This document shows, one piece after another, positions 35,401 to 49,141 of a stretch of 64,000 nt of DNA. This DNA comes from Linepithema humile (Eukaryota > Arthropoda > Insecta > Hymenoptera > Formicidae). Below the pieces are notes generated by a model. That model was not told the origin of the DNA, did not search any database, and saw only the letters and a program-made list of their open reading frames with translations. The DNA lies in contig NC_090131.1 of assembly GCF_040581485.1 (NCBI RefSeq), positions 5,580,001-5,644,000 of the forward strand. The letters run 5' to 3'. A program made the position numbers and the translations under genes. Position 1 is the stretch's first letter. Each line of letters opens with the position of its first letter.

Positions 35401-38400
35401 GCCCTTCCTGAGCATCCTTCGATATATATGAGTAACGCGTTTCAGGTTTCGAGGATCTAAAAAAAGAAACAGAGGGATTTTATTATATTAAATTGAATAC
35501 CAAGATTCCCCGCATTCCTCATATCGATCTCAGCGCGCCGTGGCCGCGTCTTCGAGTCGGATGCCGTTTGACGGCGGTCGTGAAGCCTCGACAAATTGAT
35601 TCGGGAAAGTTTATTCCGGCTCCGGAATCCCCGGAAAGTGTGGCGCGTCTCGCCTATCCTCCGAGGGACCGAACTTGACGTGCTTATCGCCGCTTCTCTT
35701 CCGTGAGGCGGACGCGGTGATTGCGAGCGGGAGTTTTTCTTTCCGGCGAGCAAGTAGATGAGCTTCCGCGACAAGTCCGTCTGGCGTGCCCCGTTAAATA
35801 GACCGACAGTGCGGATATACGCGCGGCCACAAATATTTGCGGAACGCTTTTGTGAAGTCGTTGTATACGCGAGGCAGTTTCTGCCCCCTCGAATCCGTTT
35901 GCCTTCTAGTCACCGGTATCTCACCAGTCGATCGATCGATTAGAACGGAGAATGGCGCGAGACGACACGGTCAAGCGCAACGTCCGACCAGTTCCGCGTG
36001 TAGATGTGGAAGAGACACAATGGTTAGATACCCTCATTGATATCAATCGTTACTTAAACCTTGAACCACCACGTCGAAGTCACAAACTGTAGTAGATATT
36101 TAATTTTCGCACAATATAATTCTTTTTTATTAAACTTTTATATTGAAAAAAATTGTTTATTTCGAAAAACACGAGTATCTCTGTTTTCCATTTTCTTCCT
36201 TTTCATCTACTATTATAGCCGAAATTTCCCTTATGCGATATGAGCATACTATTAGTATCCTTTTTCCGATATGAATAATGAACGAAATATGGATACTTTC
36301 CTCCGGATGCTGCATCTCCGCTTCGCTCTCACGCTGGTGAGATAGGAGAAGCGAGAGAAAAAAAGGGATACACAACGAAGCGGCAAGGAACCGTACGACA
36401 CTCGGGAGAATCGTTTCTCCCGGATACGGAGTATACGCATTAAGGGCATTTTGATATTATGCAAATGCGATTAAGCGCGCGGAAGGTAACATGGCGCGGC
36501 GAGCGGCTTTGTCGTTCCCTATGGTCTCCTCTATGGGATACTTTCAGAAAAACGTCGGTGCCGTGCTGCACGGCGCACCCGTTATCGGCCGTATTCCACG
36601 GTAAACGCTACGAGGATCGGTACGCCTCGCGAAATGTTGCCGCGCGGCAACGAGTATAAAATCGCTCCAGCGTCGTACGGTGGCCCGTGCATAAAATCCC
36701 TGCTTCGATCTGCAAATCGTTTCCACGATGTAATCGGTCCGCCGGCGTAACCGGATGAGTCCGCCTCCTACGCTGCTTAACTCTGTGACCTTTTGCCCTC
36801 CTGTTGTCCTTTTTATCGCAAATTCTGTCAAACGTAATCAAACTCGAAAGCGTACGATTTGGAATTCAGAGAAAATTTAATTTTGGACAAAAAGAGCTTG
36901 GGCCATTTTGAGATAATGACATTTCGAAATGGATTATAACTGTTTTTCATAACATATTTTGCGATGACATACTTTCTCACGTTGTCCTTTTTTGTGTGAA
37001 AACAAAACACTTCAATATGAAATATTCTCTCGTCCGTCATCGAAATGTCACGTTGCAAAGATAACTGCAACTGGCAGTCTTTCAGTAGACTGTATATTGG
37101 CTAACAATTACCGGCATGTAAACGAGCTCTCAACAGTCAACAAGTGCTGACCAACTCTATCGACCAACAAAGTTTTGAATCCAATTTGGAGTGAAATTCT
37201 TTGTTGTCCAACTTCGTTAGGGTCAATGTAAATAGTGCTCATGTAGACATGAATGCTGCGATACGCTCGAGCATCCATTAGCTGCATATCGTAATATAAC
37301 TGCAAGCTTGCCTGTAAGTGAAGGTCCATATATTGTCTACAATAATGGCGTGATATTAAATGTAATATATTCCCAAAGTCATTTCATCTGAATTGTAAAA
37401 ATATTACATTAATTTTATATTCTTCAATCTCATTCAATTCTCTCTGCTGAAAATTATTCTTTTTTTTCGATATATTTTCTCGCTCGCTTTTTGTTCTCTT
37501 TTATGCCCGAAATCACAGTCACTGCGAAAATATTACGTGAAAAAAGTAGCGTTTGCAGAACCACGAGAAGTTAGCGAAGACAGAAATACGGTATCGAGCG
37601 CAGTTTCTTCACATTCTACGAGCATTCCGGTTTTCCATAACCGGGCTAATGGAGCCGCGATGGTAATGTTTGGAATAGCGCGTCGGAATGTAGTTTAGCA
37701 GTTACGGTAAGCGCAGCAACCTTTTGCGTACTGGCGCACGAATTTACCCGGGGAAAATATTATGCATATGCGCCGGAAGTGAATCCTGTAAGCGCGCGGA
37801 CGTAAATGCGTTCATATCGATCAATGGTATGTTATGGGACGCGTAGGATATTAGAATACTTCGCATAACGCTGGGGTTTATACGGAACGCCCTACGCGCG
37901 TCCACATACGAAACGCCTGCATTCCATCGATGCCGAAATGTACCTATTACGACGACCACGAGCCCGCAGCAACGTGGCCGCAGCCACGGGCTGGCGAGTC
38001 GCGGGTCGAACGTGACCTAACCAGAAGCTAACCTCGGGTCAAAACAGGCCGAACGTCGAGAGCTGAAATAAACCTCGCGTTGGTGCGGGCGTTATCGGCT
38101 TTAGGGGAATGTAATCACGCGTTGTGTACAACACAAAAATCACGAGCGGGTTTAGGCAGACGTGAATTACGTTCGACGTCTGCGACTTATTTTAAGCGCG
38201 ACAGGTTGTAAAAAATTTATGAGTCGCCTTGAAATTGCGGCTCCATAATATGAGAAGTTCATATGTGAAACTGTAAAAAGGGAGAAAATTTATTATGCCG
38301 CAATGGGTTCTTGTGTATTTTCCGTAAAAGGTTCACCAAATTGAAGCCTCTTGTCAGAATGCACCGCTATATTTGTTTTGCGCGATTAATTCCACGCAGG

Positions 38401-39249
38401 GGGATGGGAATGTTTGCTAGGGAAAGTATAACTGAAAATATACTGCAATGCGCCGATTAAATATCAAATCAAACATGAAATTTCAAATGTTTATTCCAAA
38501 TTGAATTCGACAAATATGATTTCTGGCTTTCCGCGGATTTCATTATCTAAAATAAAATTCGCGTAGAGCCTGTTTAAATTAACGGGTGAAGAGCTCACGC
38601 GATTACGCGGTGCGAGCGAGCGATGATTTACGCGGAAATAATTTACGCGCTTCGTTACAAGCCGACCGCGGCCGCGGCCACGCGTCTTAAAATACGACGG
38701 GACGCACATGCTGAACCGTTAGATCGTAACTTTACACATGTGACGATACGGTGGTCTACGCTTAGAGAGGGCGAGAGTGGAAAATCCGACACGGTCGGCA
38801 GCCGAAACGGCTCTTCTCGCTCGTTCGTCGCCGTCTCGTTATGCCGCGCGCACGTGTGCATCTGCTAAATTTCCGATAACAAAAACAAGTAACGACTACA
38901 GCGAGTTGTCAACTATTAATTGGTAGCGGATACAAAATGCAACTCACGCAGCTGTATCGCGTATTAAATGTTTCGCAAAATAATACCGGAATCGTACACC
39001 GAACTTTTACGTCACTATTATCGTCAAATACGCATCAGCTTGTATTTTCGCAATCGCGTTACGTAAACGCCCGCCCGGTTACCGTGTCTTTTTCTTTTTT
39101 TCTATTTACATCATACGCACCGGCGATGCTTATGGCAGTAGGTAAACGGACTGTAAAAGATATTCAGAAAACCTGTGTGTGTTCTACGCGATAGCATGCG
39201 TGTTTAACTTAGACGAGCTCCATGCCGGAGCAAAAGTAAGTCGGGGGAG
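35401..39249. other. Non-coding stretch
   Basis: No gene is supported. The best-looking small frame is on the minus strand at 37108-37329 (73 codons, ATG start); I do not recognise it. A hairpin with AGCCCG/CGGGCT outer and GTGGC/GCCAC inner arms lies at 37961-37992, and CGATCGATCGAT at about 35929-35940. Confidence 0.55.
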
Positions 39250-39289
39250 CGCCGCTGCCGCCGCCGCCGCCGCCGTCGCGGCAGCGGGG
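39250..39289. repeat. GCC array inside a perfect GC hairpin
   Basis: CCGCTGCCGC (39252-39261) and GCGGCAGCGG (39278-39287) are exact reverse complements flanking a CCG-repeat loop of 16 bases. In one plus-strand frame it would encode an alanine run, but no supported gene spans it. Confidence 0.93.
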
Positions 39290-42200
39290 TTGCATAAAGT
39301 CAGGGCAATAAAAATAGTTGTAAAAGTCAGGCGCGTTACGGGCGCATATCTCGGCTCAATTTATGCTAATAGAGTTGGCCCGGTCTGGTTGAAGATGCAT
39401 TACGTTTATCGCGCCGTGCACGCTCCGTGAAAACGCCGCGAAGTCGTCTGGACGAGAGACGCGCGGGTGACCCTTCGCGCGCCTCGCTTTCCGCCCTCCG
39501 CCAAGATTGATCCGCCCTGTTTTACGCGAGGTTCACTTTCACTTTATTTTCGTGTCGTTTAATCTTTAAACGGCTGCAATCAAGCGCCGCCCTTCTCAAA
39601 TTCGTAATTCATAAATGTCTCTTAAAAATTCCGTGCGTAATTTTTCCTCGCGTATGACAAGTTTTAAGGAATGTCATTTATACTGAATGTGTTTTTTTCA
39701 TAGCTCCAAATTTTTGATATTGAACTTTTGATAGTATGAGAATGTAAATTTACATTTTTCAAGAAGATTCGCAAATTAATTTAATGTGTAATTTAATGTG
39801 TAACAAAAGCATTCACTGTTTTCATTAATTGTTAAATATAAGCCCGTACGTTTCCTTATATTTTATTTGGAAATCAGTCCGCGCAACGCACATAATTTTC
39901 ACATTTCAAACTCGTTAATCTCTACTCATCCTCATTATAAATAATCACATCAATTCCATTTTATTTTAATGCTCTCCATAATTACACTAATTGCCGGTTA
40001 GTTAACTCGTTATTATTTTGTTACCATTGCGTATTTATCGATCTATCAATCATCGTTTTATCAACATTCACGTTCGCGCAATCTTCTGAAACAATTATTT
40101 CTATCTTTCCGTTCGTGAATTATTTCCAATGTGTCATTTTTATCAGGAGTTATCGCTCTAAAATTTTTATATGTTCAAAAAGTTACTCGACGTATTATTC
40201 ACTGAATCTGAAAAATGTATAAAGCACACGTCATTAAAATATTTTTAGTGTTAAAGTCCAAGGATTCTGGTGGGCCACTTTTGGAGACTCTTGTCTTGTA
40301 GAATATTAAACGATCTATATCTACATGAGACTCTATTTCCACATTCAAGCAAACTGGAACAAACTAATTCATTTCTAGTACAATGCTATACGAACGTTAA
40401 TTGCTTCGAAGAAAACATATTATCATATGTTCGAATATATTATATACCAGGAATTATTATCTAGGCAAGTCTTTCGGAATTGAAATTAGTCCGACAGAGC
40501 AGATTTGTTGACGGATCAATTCTTTTTTCCGATTCCTTTTTATTTCAAACTAGATAACAATCGTGCACCACGCAAATACTGATGACGCCAGTAATGATAG
40601 AAGTTCTGAGGAAAATTCGCCGTCCGAAGTCGTTTGTCTCGGAAAGTCGGGGAAAAAGCCAGCCAACATGCTGGTAGCCTTTGCAATCGTGCGCTAAGTA
40701 CATTTCAGCCGGACGAAAGTTGCTAAGAAGTCGCGAATCCTACCTCGCAACAAGCTATTATTTATTGATCCACTTCGCGGAGCGGCAAATGCCTCTTGTT
40801 TATTTCAACCGAGTCAACAAAATCCGCGAGTCCATTAGCCGCGTCTTTGGAAAAAAAAAAGATAATGACGATTATTTATGCTGCACTCGCGACGTCTCGT
40901 CAAACTTTGCAATATCGGAGGTAGCGCCGCGTGCACAAAGTTCGATCTCTTTGCCTTCCACGTAGACGGAATTGAATGCCCTTCGTATTAAGATACGGCT
41001 CGATACGTCGAATTAAGGGAGACCCGGGCAGAGATGGGCCCGGACCGAAACGTTTCCGTCGCGATCTGTTTCCGCGCCGTGAGCGATTTTCGCAAGGAGG
41101 AAGATCCGCGTTCGCGGTGCGCTTCAGTGACCGTCGTTCAATCTCCAGGCAAATTGAATTTTTTAAGAGATCAAAGAACGCAGTATATAACCCCGGCACG
41201 GAGGGAAATTTCCGTTCTTTAGGCTTATAGAGCGGACGGTCCTTTTATACGAAACGGCGACTCGTCTTGCGGACTACGCCGCGGACGTCGCCGAAAACTT
41301 TCGCATTGACGATCTTCGTGCCGATGCGAACCGCCAACGATCATTCGAGGAGTCGCTGAATATACACGGCCGCTGAATGCACGACCTCATGACCGTGGTG
41401 CTTGACATTCCCGATAAAATTGCGGTTAAAAGTCCTCGTGCACATCGAGCGAGAGTGGCGAGCGAGAGTGGAGGGGGGTGGTGTTTGTTACGAGTATGGT
41501 AAAACAATTGGTATCTCAATTGCCGTAGCAATCGCACCGCGAGTTTACGTTCATGTCGATTTACGTCGCCAAGCCGATTTCATAAAATAGGATCTATGTT
41601 TATTAAACACGGTGCCCGAGGGACAAAATTTGCGCAATTTTATTCCGCTTGACTGTTGGAACGAGAGAATGCGCGCGCGTTTTTATGTTGGCTTTAATGG
41701 TTATTGTTACATTTTGCGGTCTCATCGAAAAATAAATGACGCAACGCCGCGTGTGCTTTTTGAGCAGTTTTATTCGAAGATCAACAGCACAATTTATTTT
41801 CATTTGCATTTTCATTTCACTTTCATCCATGAGTGGGCGTTGAATTCCACGGTAAAAAAAATGCACAATACAATAGCGCGATTAAAATCCCGCCCGAGCA
41901 GAATTGTAAAAGGAAACGAATTGATGTCCGAACGAATTCTATCGTTTCCATTTCTTTTCGCTCCGCAGCCCGATTTTCAGCGCGCGCTATTTCTCATTAC
42001 ACGAGCTCTAGGCGCGTATAGGTTCCCTATTCTGCGACTTGAAGCGAATAACGTTTCGATACCTGGTATCCCATTGAGTGGCGCACGGTGCACCTTCTGA
42101 TGTGATACTGTTGCTACCATTGTGAACACACCTGCCCGAGTCCCGACGTAGATGCGAGAAAAGAGCAAAGCTAGATACGATTGGGATAAATTCGCGGGAG

Positions 42201-43076
42201 GACGACGACGACGAACGCGAAAAATCGCCGTACTTCGCAACAAAAACGGGAGATCGAAACGCTTGGCGATTACGGAGCTCGCGGAAGATTAACCTTTTAA
42301 AAGCGAACGACAATTTGGACCGTCGCTATTTTTTCGATTTATTGTTACGTTCAGATGACAGCAGTTAGCGTAGTATTTTTGGTACCAATAGTCTAAAAAT
42401 TGTCAAAGATGTTGGAAATATTTCATTCTGTTCGATATATTCGGGGCGTATTTTGTGAGTCGAAACAATGCGGATTAATAATAGAACGTATGAATTTATA
42501 GGAACTCTTAATTACTGAAAGACAACAACTTGATCAAATAAAGATATTTTTGTCATCGAAAGCAAAAGTTTTGCGTGTGAGAAGACGAGTCAATATAAAC
42601 ACTCTTTCGATTGCAATACAATAATGATAAAAACTGTGTTATCGTTCGTTATGATGCAAAAGAAACGAAATTTGAATCTTATCAAAAACGCGTTAGCGGC
42701 GTTAAATATTTATGGAGTTGACGATTTTCTCGCGATTTTTTCCTAACGAGACAATTCCAAGTTTGACGTCGCGTCCGACTTGGCGTCCACGGATAAATCC
42801 ACGGAAACTAACGGAAACGCGCCAGAAACTTGTTCGAGATAAAAACTTATCAGGCTGCCACGCCACGATGCACAAGTAAGTTGTTGCCGAATTCGGCGGT
42901 CCCGCAGTTTCCTATGCCGCTGTGCTGTGCGGCGGTGACGCGGCGGCCTCCAAATCCCAAACCGGAGCCCCACGAGAAGCTCGTCCGAGTACCATGCAAT
43001 TTGTAAAAGTGCATCGGCGCGCGAGTCCATCGTCCAAATGAAAAGCAAGTGCTACGTGGCGAGCGCGAGGCCGCGG
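39290..43076. other. Non-coding stretch
   Basis: No gene is recognised. 39.6-40.5 kb is AT-rich and includes TTTAATGTGTAA twice in tandem near 39780-39803. 40.9-42.3 kb is CpG-rich. Confidence 0.6.
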
Positions 43077-43104
43077 CTCTTCGCCCTTCGCCCTTCGCCG
43101 CCTT
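43077..43104. repeat. Short CTTCGCC tandem run
   Basis: Three heptamers of the form CTTCGCC lie in a CpG-rich pyrimidine segment. Minor low-complexity sequence. Confidence 0.8.
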
Positions 43105-44604
43105 CCTACCGTCTTCGCCTTTTACATCAGCTGCTTTCTCGTGTACGGACCGAGTTAATTAAGGAATACCTTTCACGTCGAAGCTAATATACACCGAACA
43201 GATCGAACACAGCGAACTAAGCGTGACCGGGAGATGGAACGTTCGCACAATTCGTTAACAACAGACGACGTTTAACACCGTTCATTTCCTTCGTACTTCG
43301 TTGCGAACGAGAAATTATTATTCATTAAAAATTTATTGGAAAGATCTGTATTTAGCGCAAAATGTTGTAAAATGATTTTCGAGTACGATTTGAAATAAAA
43401 ATTAATTATTTGCTGCACTTATTTTAATCGTGCTGTAAGTAATATGATTTGCTAATTTTCAGTTTTGAAATCAGAGATTCGTAAAAGGAATTAAATACAG
43501 GATGAAAATTAGTAAGACATTTTTAATTCGAATAATGAAAATAGAGATCTTGACTCGTGCTGTTATTTTCATAAATATTCTATTGAAATTTTTTAACGCG
43601 CGATAATATTTTAATCATAGCAATCCAATCTTTCAGATCAATCATGTTAATTAAAATAAACGTGTCGTGAAAACTAGATTTATTAATTGTCACGAATAAA
43701 TCCCATTGACTTGAAAAATGAATCTTATTAATTAATATCATTAAAAAGAATATTTCACACGTTGAATGTATAAACATTTGTAAGATGAGGATTTCGTTCA
43801 CGTACAAATGTCAAAATTTCTAATTATAGACAACGAGAAGAAATTTTGTGTGAAAGAAATATGAAGAAGGAAAGAAGCAAGATTTGATGAAAAATATACG
43901 ATCACACAGTCACAGAAATAAAAAGGAAATTGTATATTCATCTATAAAACTCGCAAATAGGATTCTGTGAAAACTTAATATTCAGAATTGAAAAACACTC
44001 GATTCGCTGAATCAGAAGTTATCGAAAAATCGGTAAAAAAAACCGTAAGAATTTAGAATTGTTCGAAACAGTCATCTCGCCGCGACTTAAGGGGAACAAT
44101 TTCCAATTCGTCATTGTCGTGCAAAGTGCCATTCTTAACCCATCGTCTTTTAATGATCGGACACGATGCTATTGTTCTACGATGTGACGCTCGATGCGGA
44201 GAGCGCGATAACAAGTGTCGACTGATGCGATGACGCGGGAGGGGGATATAAAACGGACGAAAGGGACGAATGGAAGAAGAAAAAAAAAATGGCAAACGAG
44301 GCGACTTTGTAATCGCGCACTTCCTCCTACGATGCCATTAACCTAACCAGGCCCGTTCTCACGGGCTGTTAATACCGCAGCTCGCTACACGCGGAGCTGC
44401 ACTATTTAACGTCGCGCGGAAGGAAGCTATTGCGGAGACGCGACGTACACAAACGTTGACCTTTGCTCTCTAAAACGCTCCCGTTCGAGAGAGGCTAAGA
44501 TACTATTCTCAGCGGTCGCATCCGGAATTATGTTAAACTAGTAAAAAGGGCTCGTGTTTCGCACGATATAATATTATACATTGCGATATTAATTACTTGG
44601 AAGA
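43105..44604. other. Non-coding stretch
   Basis: No gene or element is recognised. 43.3-44.05 kb is AT-rich. Confidence 0.6.
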
Positions 44605-44673
44605 ATAAATAAATTAATTAATAAATTAATTAATTTAATATAATATAATTTAATATAAATTAATTAATTTAAT
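44605..44673. repeat. AT-only repeat (AATTAATT / AATATAAT)
   Basis: About 65 bases consist almost solely of A and T in AATTAATT and TAATATAATT units, largely self-complementary. Low-complexity sequence. Confidence 0.9.
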
Positions 44674-46908
44674 TCTTTGTTTGCCGTTACATCCGATACA
44701 TCGGCCAACTTGAGTATGATCGGATTACAAATTAGAAAACTGATCTATGTAACTTCTTGCCGTTTTGATCGACAGTTGCCTTCGAGATTATGCGCGTGTG
44801 GAAACCTGTTCGCGCAAATACTGTCGCGGTGATCCACAGTATTTATCAATATCGCCGTGTATCCGAGCAATAATTTCGCGAAACGATGAGTCTCATCTTT
44901 CGTCCGGTCGCTCGCCAAACAGGTTTCGCACGGCTAGCAAAACTGAGTTTTCTGATGAAACCGACGGAAATTCTGTGAGATATCGCGAACGCAGCGAATA
45001 AGATAAATCAATTCGGAAATTTATCAAATCTCTTAAGCTTTGCTGAACGCGCGCGTATCGCCGGCATCAGAGTGTCCAGGCACTCGAGTGTTTTTACTCC
45101 GGAGTGAGTTTCTGTTTCCGCAGAGAACCACGGAATCGCGAGATATAAAAATAAACATTTTATGATAAATTCTCGCCATGCGAAAGAGGAGAAGTTTCTG
45201 TTTGCGTACAATGGTTACAGCGCGAGAGCAAGGAGAGATCGGAGAATCTCTCACAACTCTCCTGTTTCTCAGACGATACAGACGGGCGGATAAGTTGAAC
45301 GCTGATATTTGATCGTCTCACGTAATACCATCTCGGACCAACAACGTCGTCTCGTGCTCGAGCTGCTCCATGCGCGCATTCATGAATCATAGGTATCGAC
45401 AGGGTATCAGCGTTATCCCGCTAATTATTTTACAATGATTCCGCGCGCAAGATTGCTCGGTGTATCCTTTTAACGAAGCGCGGCCGCTCGGGCGCATCCG
45501 TCTTCGCTTTCACCCTTTCTCCATCAATCACTTATCGTAAAGTCGGCGATCTTAGTTCCGTCTAATCGCGCGCCGCAAACGACACCGAAACCAAATTACC
45601 AGCATCGCCCTACGATGCGCGTCCATAGATAACTGCGCGCCGCTTAACGAGGCTAGTCGACCGGATCTAGTTTCTAGTCCGGATGCTCGTGTTCCATTGA
45701 CCGCGACGTTATTGGCTCTCTAAAGACTCTGGATTCGGTAATTTTCATTAAGTTCGCGTCGGCACATTTATTTTCGCAAGAACGAAATTTAGTAAACGTT
45801 ACTTTCTTACGCTATTTTCCTGCCGTCATTTTGCAGCGGCCCACTCATTTTGTGGCTGGTTGCTTTTAGCAAAGCTAACAAGTTTAAAAATATATACATT
45901 TTATCATTAACGTTAATCAAGAAAAGTTCTTAAGTAAAAGATTCTTGAAGTTCGACGCGTTCACTTTATACATCTTCGGGCTTTTTTTGCAGACAAAAAA
46001 ATCCCAGTTCTTTATTTTTACGTGTAATTTACGTCAGAACTAAAATATATTACTTGAACTTTTTCAAACATTGGTAAAACATTTTTTTACATCATTTTTC
46101 TCTCCGATGCACGCGTATTTGTTACGAAGAGAGAACGTGAAGACGCGCTAACTTAGCGTATGTCAAGAGCTGAAGTTATGCTTGCTCTGGACGGAAATCT
46201 ATATGCCGGCAGCCCGCGAGCTACAGTAGCCTGTAAACGCTATAGTCACGGCGCTTTGCAACGAGACAGCGTCCTCCCTCTCACTTTCTTCTCTTCTCTT
46301 CCTCGGTTCTATTTACGTTACAACATCCGGTGGTACGAACGAGCTACCTTCTTCAACGTCAAAACTGTCGGAAAAAAAAATAAACCGTATCTGTGTCGTT
46401 CGAGCTTAATGTACTACTGTGGCATCGTCTGCCCGAACACGCGACTATCGACGAGGGTAAGTAAGTCATTCGCGATAAGAATTCCTACACGTGTAGAGCG
46501 CACACACACGCTCGTGTACCGGATACTTATGCTTTCGCACTGTTTAATACGTCCGCATTTACTGACCTGAATTTTGCAATGCCGAGAAATCAATTCAATT
46601 CAGTGGTTTTGATTTTACACGCGTTCGTAATGTGTTATGTTATTTTATATTTAAAGCTGATATTTAATAGTGGAAGAAAATATTGCAGTTTAACGGTGAA
46701 TATTTGAAATTTACGTATTTATGTTATTAAGCGCATGTGATATAAGAAAAAGTGAAGTTTATCGCGTTTTCCTAAACGCTGCTAGTATTATATGCGTTAA
46801 CTAGATCACTTGCAATCTAATCTGTTTAATCCATAAGCATGAGCGTAACTATGATGAAATCGGGATGATGAAGTAATATGATATTATAGCGCGGTCATTA
46901 ATCGCGTG
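44674..46908. other. Non-coding stretch
   Basis: No gene is recognised. The ATG-started plus-strand frame at 46160-46570 (136 codons) has no recognisable domain. It is followed by an AT-rich zone. Confidence 0.6.
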
Positions 46909-46958
46909 TTGTTCATTTGTACTGTATAAAACGGAAATGGATATTTCCAAATGAACAA
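46909..46958. repeat. Hairpin with 11-bp perfect arms
   Basis: TTGTTCATTTG (46909-46919) and CAAATGAACAA (46948-46958) are perfect reverse complements around a 28-base loop. GGAAAT/ATTTCC inside (46933-46948) is a competing stem. The size is compatible with a small hairpin RNA, but there is no other evidence for one. Confidence 0.85.
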
Positions 46959-47894
46959 ATCGCTGAAACGTAATTGACTGCCATTGTTTAGATATATCCT
47001 GTAATGCTTCGCTTTAAATGTCGCAGGGCAGTAATGTATATTGTTTTTAATTACTCTCGATGAATATATAGAGTATACTACGCGCATGATTGTGTACTTT
47101 CTCTTAACTATAAAATCGTAAGCACATTATTTCGAGATTTTTTAATTATCCTTATAAATATTTGTTTGGAAAAGGAAATCAGTCAATATTGAAACAAATA
47201 TATTTTTCTTAGTATGCTGACGCATCGAATAAAAGTGCTGTACTGTTCTGTATATCAGAATATAGTACGGTGTGTGCGGAGAAAAAAATAAACGCTTGTC
47301 CGCAACATGGAAGTGTAGCAAGAAGGGTCGACAGTAAGCAAACATAAATTATCCGATATCATTGTTCTCATCTGTCTACTTGTCGCATCTAATAGTTTTT
47401 TTTTCCTTCGCACACAACATGACCTAAAAATAGTCCGCGACACTAGATCGTGTAGCTCCTACAGCTGTGCGTCGGGATAGGTTGAATTCGGTGTCAAATA
47501 TCAAGTAGACCGACGTAACTTTCAATTAGTGCGGCCGCGCGCGATGGATACGACGTCTACCACGTATGGAAAAGCGACGAAGATACGACAGACTGACGGA
47601 CGTAAAGGGAACGAAAAGAAATACAGCATGCGAGGCCGTTTCGCGAGTAAACGGCACGATCGCACGTCGCGCGCCGCGAAATCGAACTGCCATCGCCTAC
47701 CGAATCGGGCATCGCGAAATTCGGTTCTATAATTGGATTTCGCGAAAACTTTATCAGCCCGGAATTATTTCGGAATAGACTATTTTTTGTGCAACGCAGC
47801 TATTTCACGCTGAACCGATTTAAACCAATAGGCGCTATTCCAACACTTTTCGTTTAAACAATTCATCTATAATATTTCGAGATTTCGATTTGGG
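46959..47894. other. Non-coding stretch
   Basis: No gene is recognised. AT-rich to about 47.45 kb, CpG-rich at 47.5-47.75 kb. Confidence 0.6.
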
Positions 47895-48033
47895 TTTGGA
47901 TACAAAATACAGTTGTATCCAAAATTTTAACTGAGGAAATCTAGTCTGAACTCTCGACCTATTTTTTTTTTTTCAAATAGAAAGTTATCATTTCTCTCCG
48001 GCGGTACTAGATGGAACACCCACCCTTTGTATC
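47895..48033 (-). mobile_element. Possible transposon end fragment
   Basis: On the minus strand the fragment begins at 48033 with ATACAAAGGGTGGGTGTTCC, which resembles a terminus of insect DNA transposon or terminal-repeat elements. It then carries a T run (about 47961-47973 on the plus strand) and ends near a hairpin with 11-bp perfect arms, TTTGGATACAA (47895-47905) and TTGTATCCAAA (47913-47923). No opposite terminus was found, so extent and class are uncertain. Confidence 0.4.
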
Positions 48034-49085
48034 GAGCAGTCGGTGGTTTCTATAAACCTATTAACAAGCCGCATGGCCTATCAGAAACACTCCTCCACTG
48101 GAGAATTAACCGCGTGCATTGTAGAATCAGCAGGACCGACTTGTTTGACTTAACATGCTCTCGCGTATTTGCTGTTATACATAAACACATTGTGGGCCTG
48201 ACTGGAGGCGCGAAATGCCGACGTTGGTCGGCACGTACACCACTCACAGCGGGTGATTGTGTGCGGCCGACTCTTATCGCGGCGTCCGATCTTTCAGGGC
48301 GTTTTCGTGTTTGAGGTTTCGAAGCGTTAAAAACTATTCATAAGCCCTGAAAGGATAATCTAATCGTACAAGGGTCTAAATACCTAACCTAAATACCTTA
48401 CACCTTATTTTCACAGTTTTCAAATTTGATGTCTGAACAGGGAAGAGTTATTTCAGGGTAAAAGAATTTTGTTTTTTCAAGATTTGTGTCAATATTATTT
48501 TACACGTTGACTCTTTACGTGTGACATAAATTTTTTTTTGTTATATTAATGTAAACTATTTTAAATTCTAATCTATTTAATTGTGACATCTAGAGACAAT
48601 TGATCTATCTCGCTGGATGTTCCGAGAGAACAGAGGACGCAGTTAATGGAGTCTCGGTATTCTGTTCTATATAGGCCCCTGCAGATAACTCGGTCGTGAT
48701 GCAAGTTATCTGACTAATTGTAAGTTCTATCCAAGGAGGTCGGAAATAATGCTAGCGGCCTGCGCTCTCGCGCTAACCTCTGCAATACTCGAAGGAAATC
48801 ACCGCCTGAGACTTTAATTCCTCGATTATCCTACATTGCCCCGTTAAAGGATATTGCTGGCGTTACGCAGGTTCTACAGGATAGCTTTCTAAGCTTGTAC
48901 AAGCTTTTCCTTGGCACCAGTTGGAAGAGATCCTGTATATCCAAGACGTGCTCATGTGTACTTCGTACTTAAGAAACATCTTTGCTGAAGAAATATAATT
49001 AGGGAAGTAAAAATGGCGCCTTCTATCGACCGGTCCAAAAATGATGTACATGACATTTGCAGCTAAAGAATTTAAATGTTTATAA
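48034..49085. other. Non-coding stretch
   Basis: No gene is recognised. CTAAATACCT occurs twice close together near 48376-48397. Confidence 0.6.
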
Positions 49086-49141
49086 TTTCGTTTATTCGTT
49101 ATTTCGTTTATTCGTTATTTCGTTATTTCGTTATTTCGTTA
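49086..49141. repeat. Minisatellite, TTATTTCG-like units
   Basis: About seven 8-9 bp units alternate between TTTATTCG and TTATTTCG and end in three identical TTATTTCG copies. The homogeneous right end suggests recent slippage. Confidence 0.95.

Noticed and set aside
37108..49051. Minus-strand frames at 37108-37329 and 48863-49051 both containing His/Tyr-Met-Ser-Thr
   Set aside because: The DNA match is only about 11-13 bases (ACATGAGCAC region) and falls away on both sides, so it is most likely coincidence.
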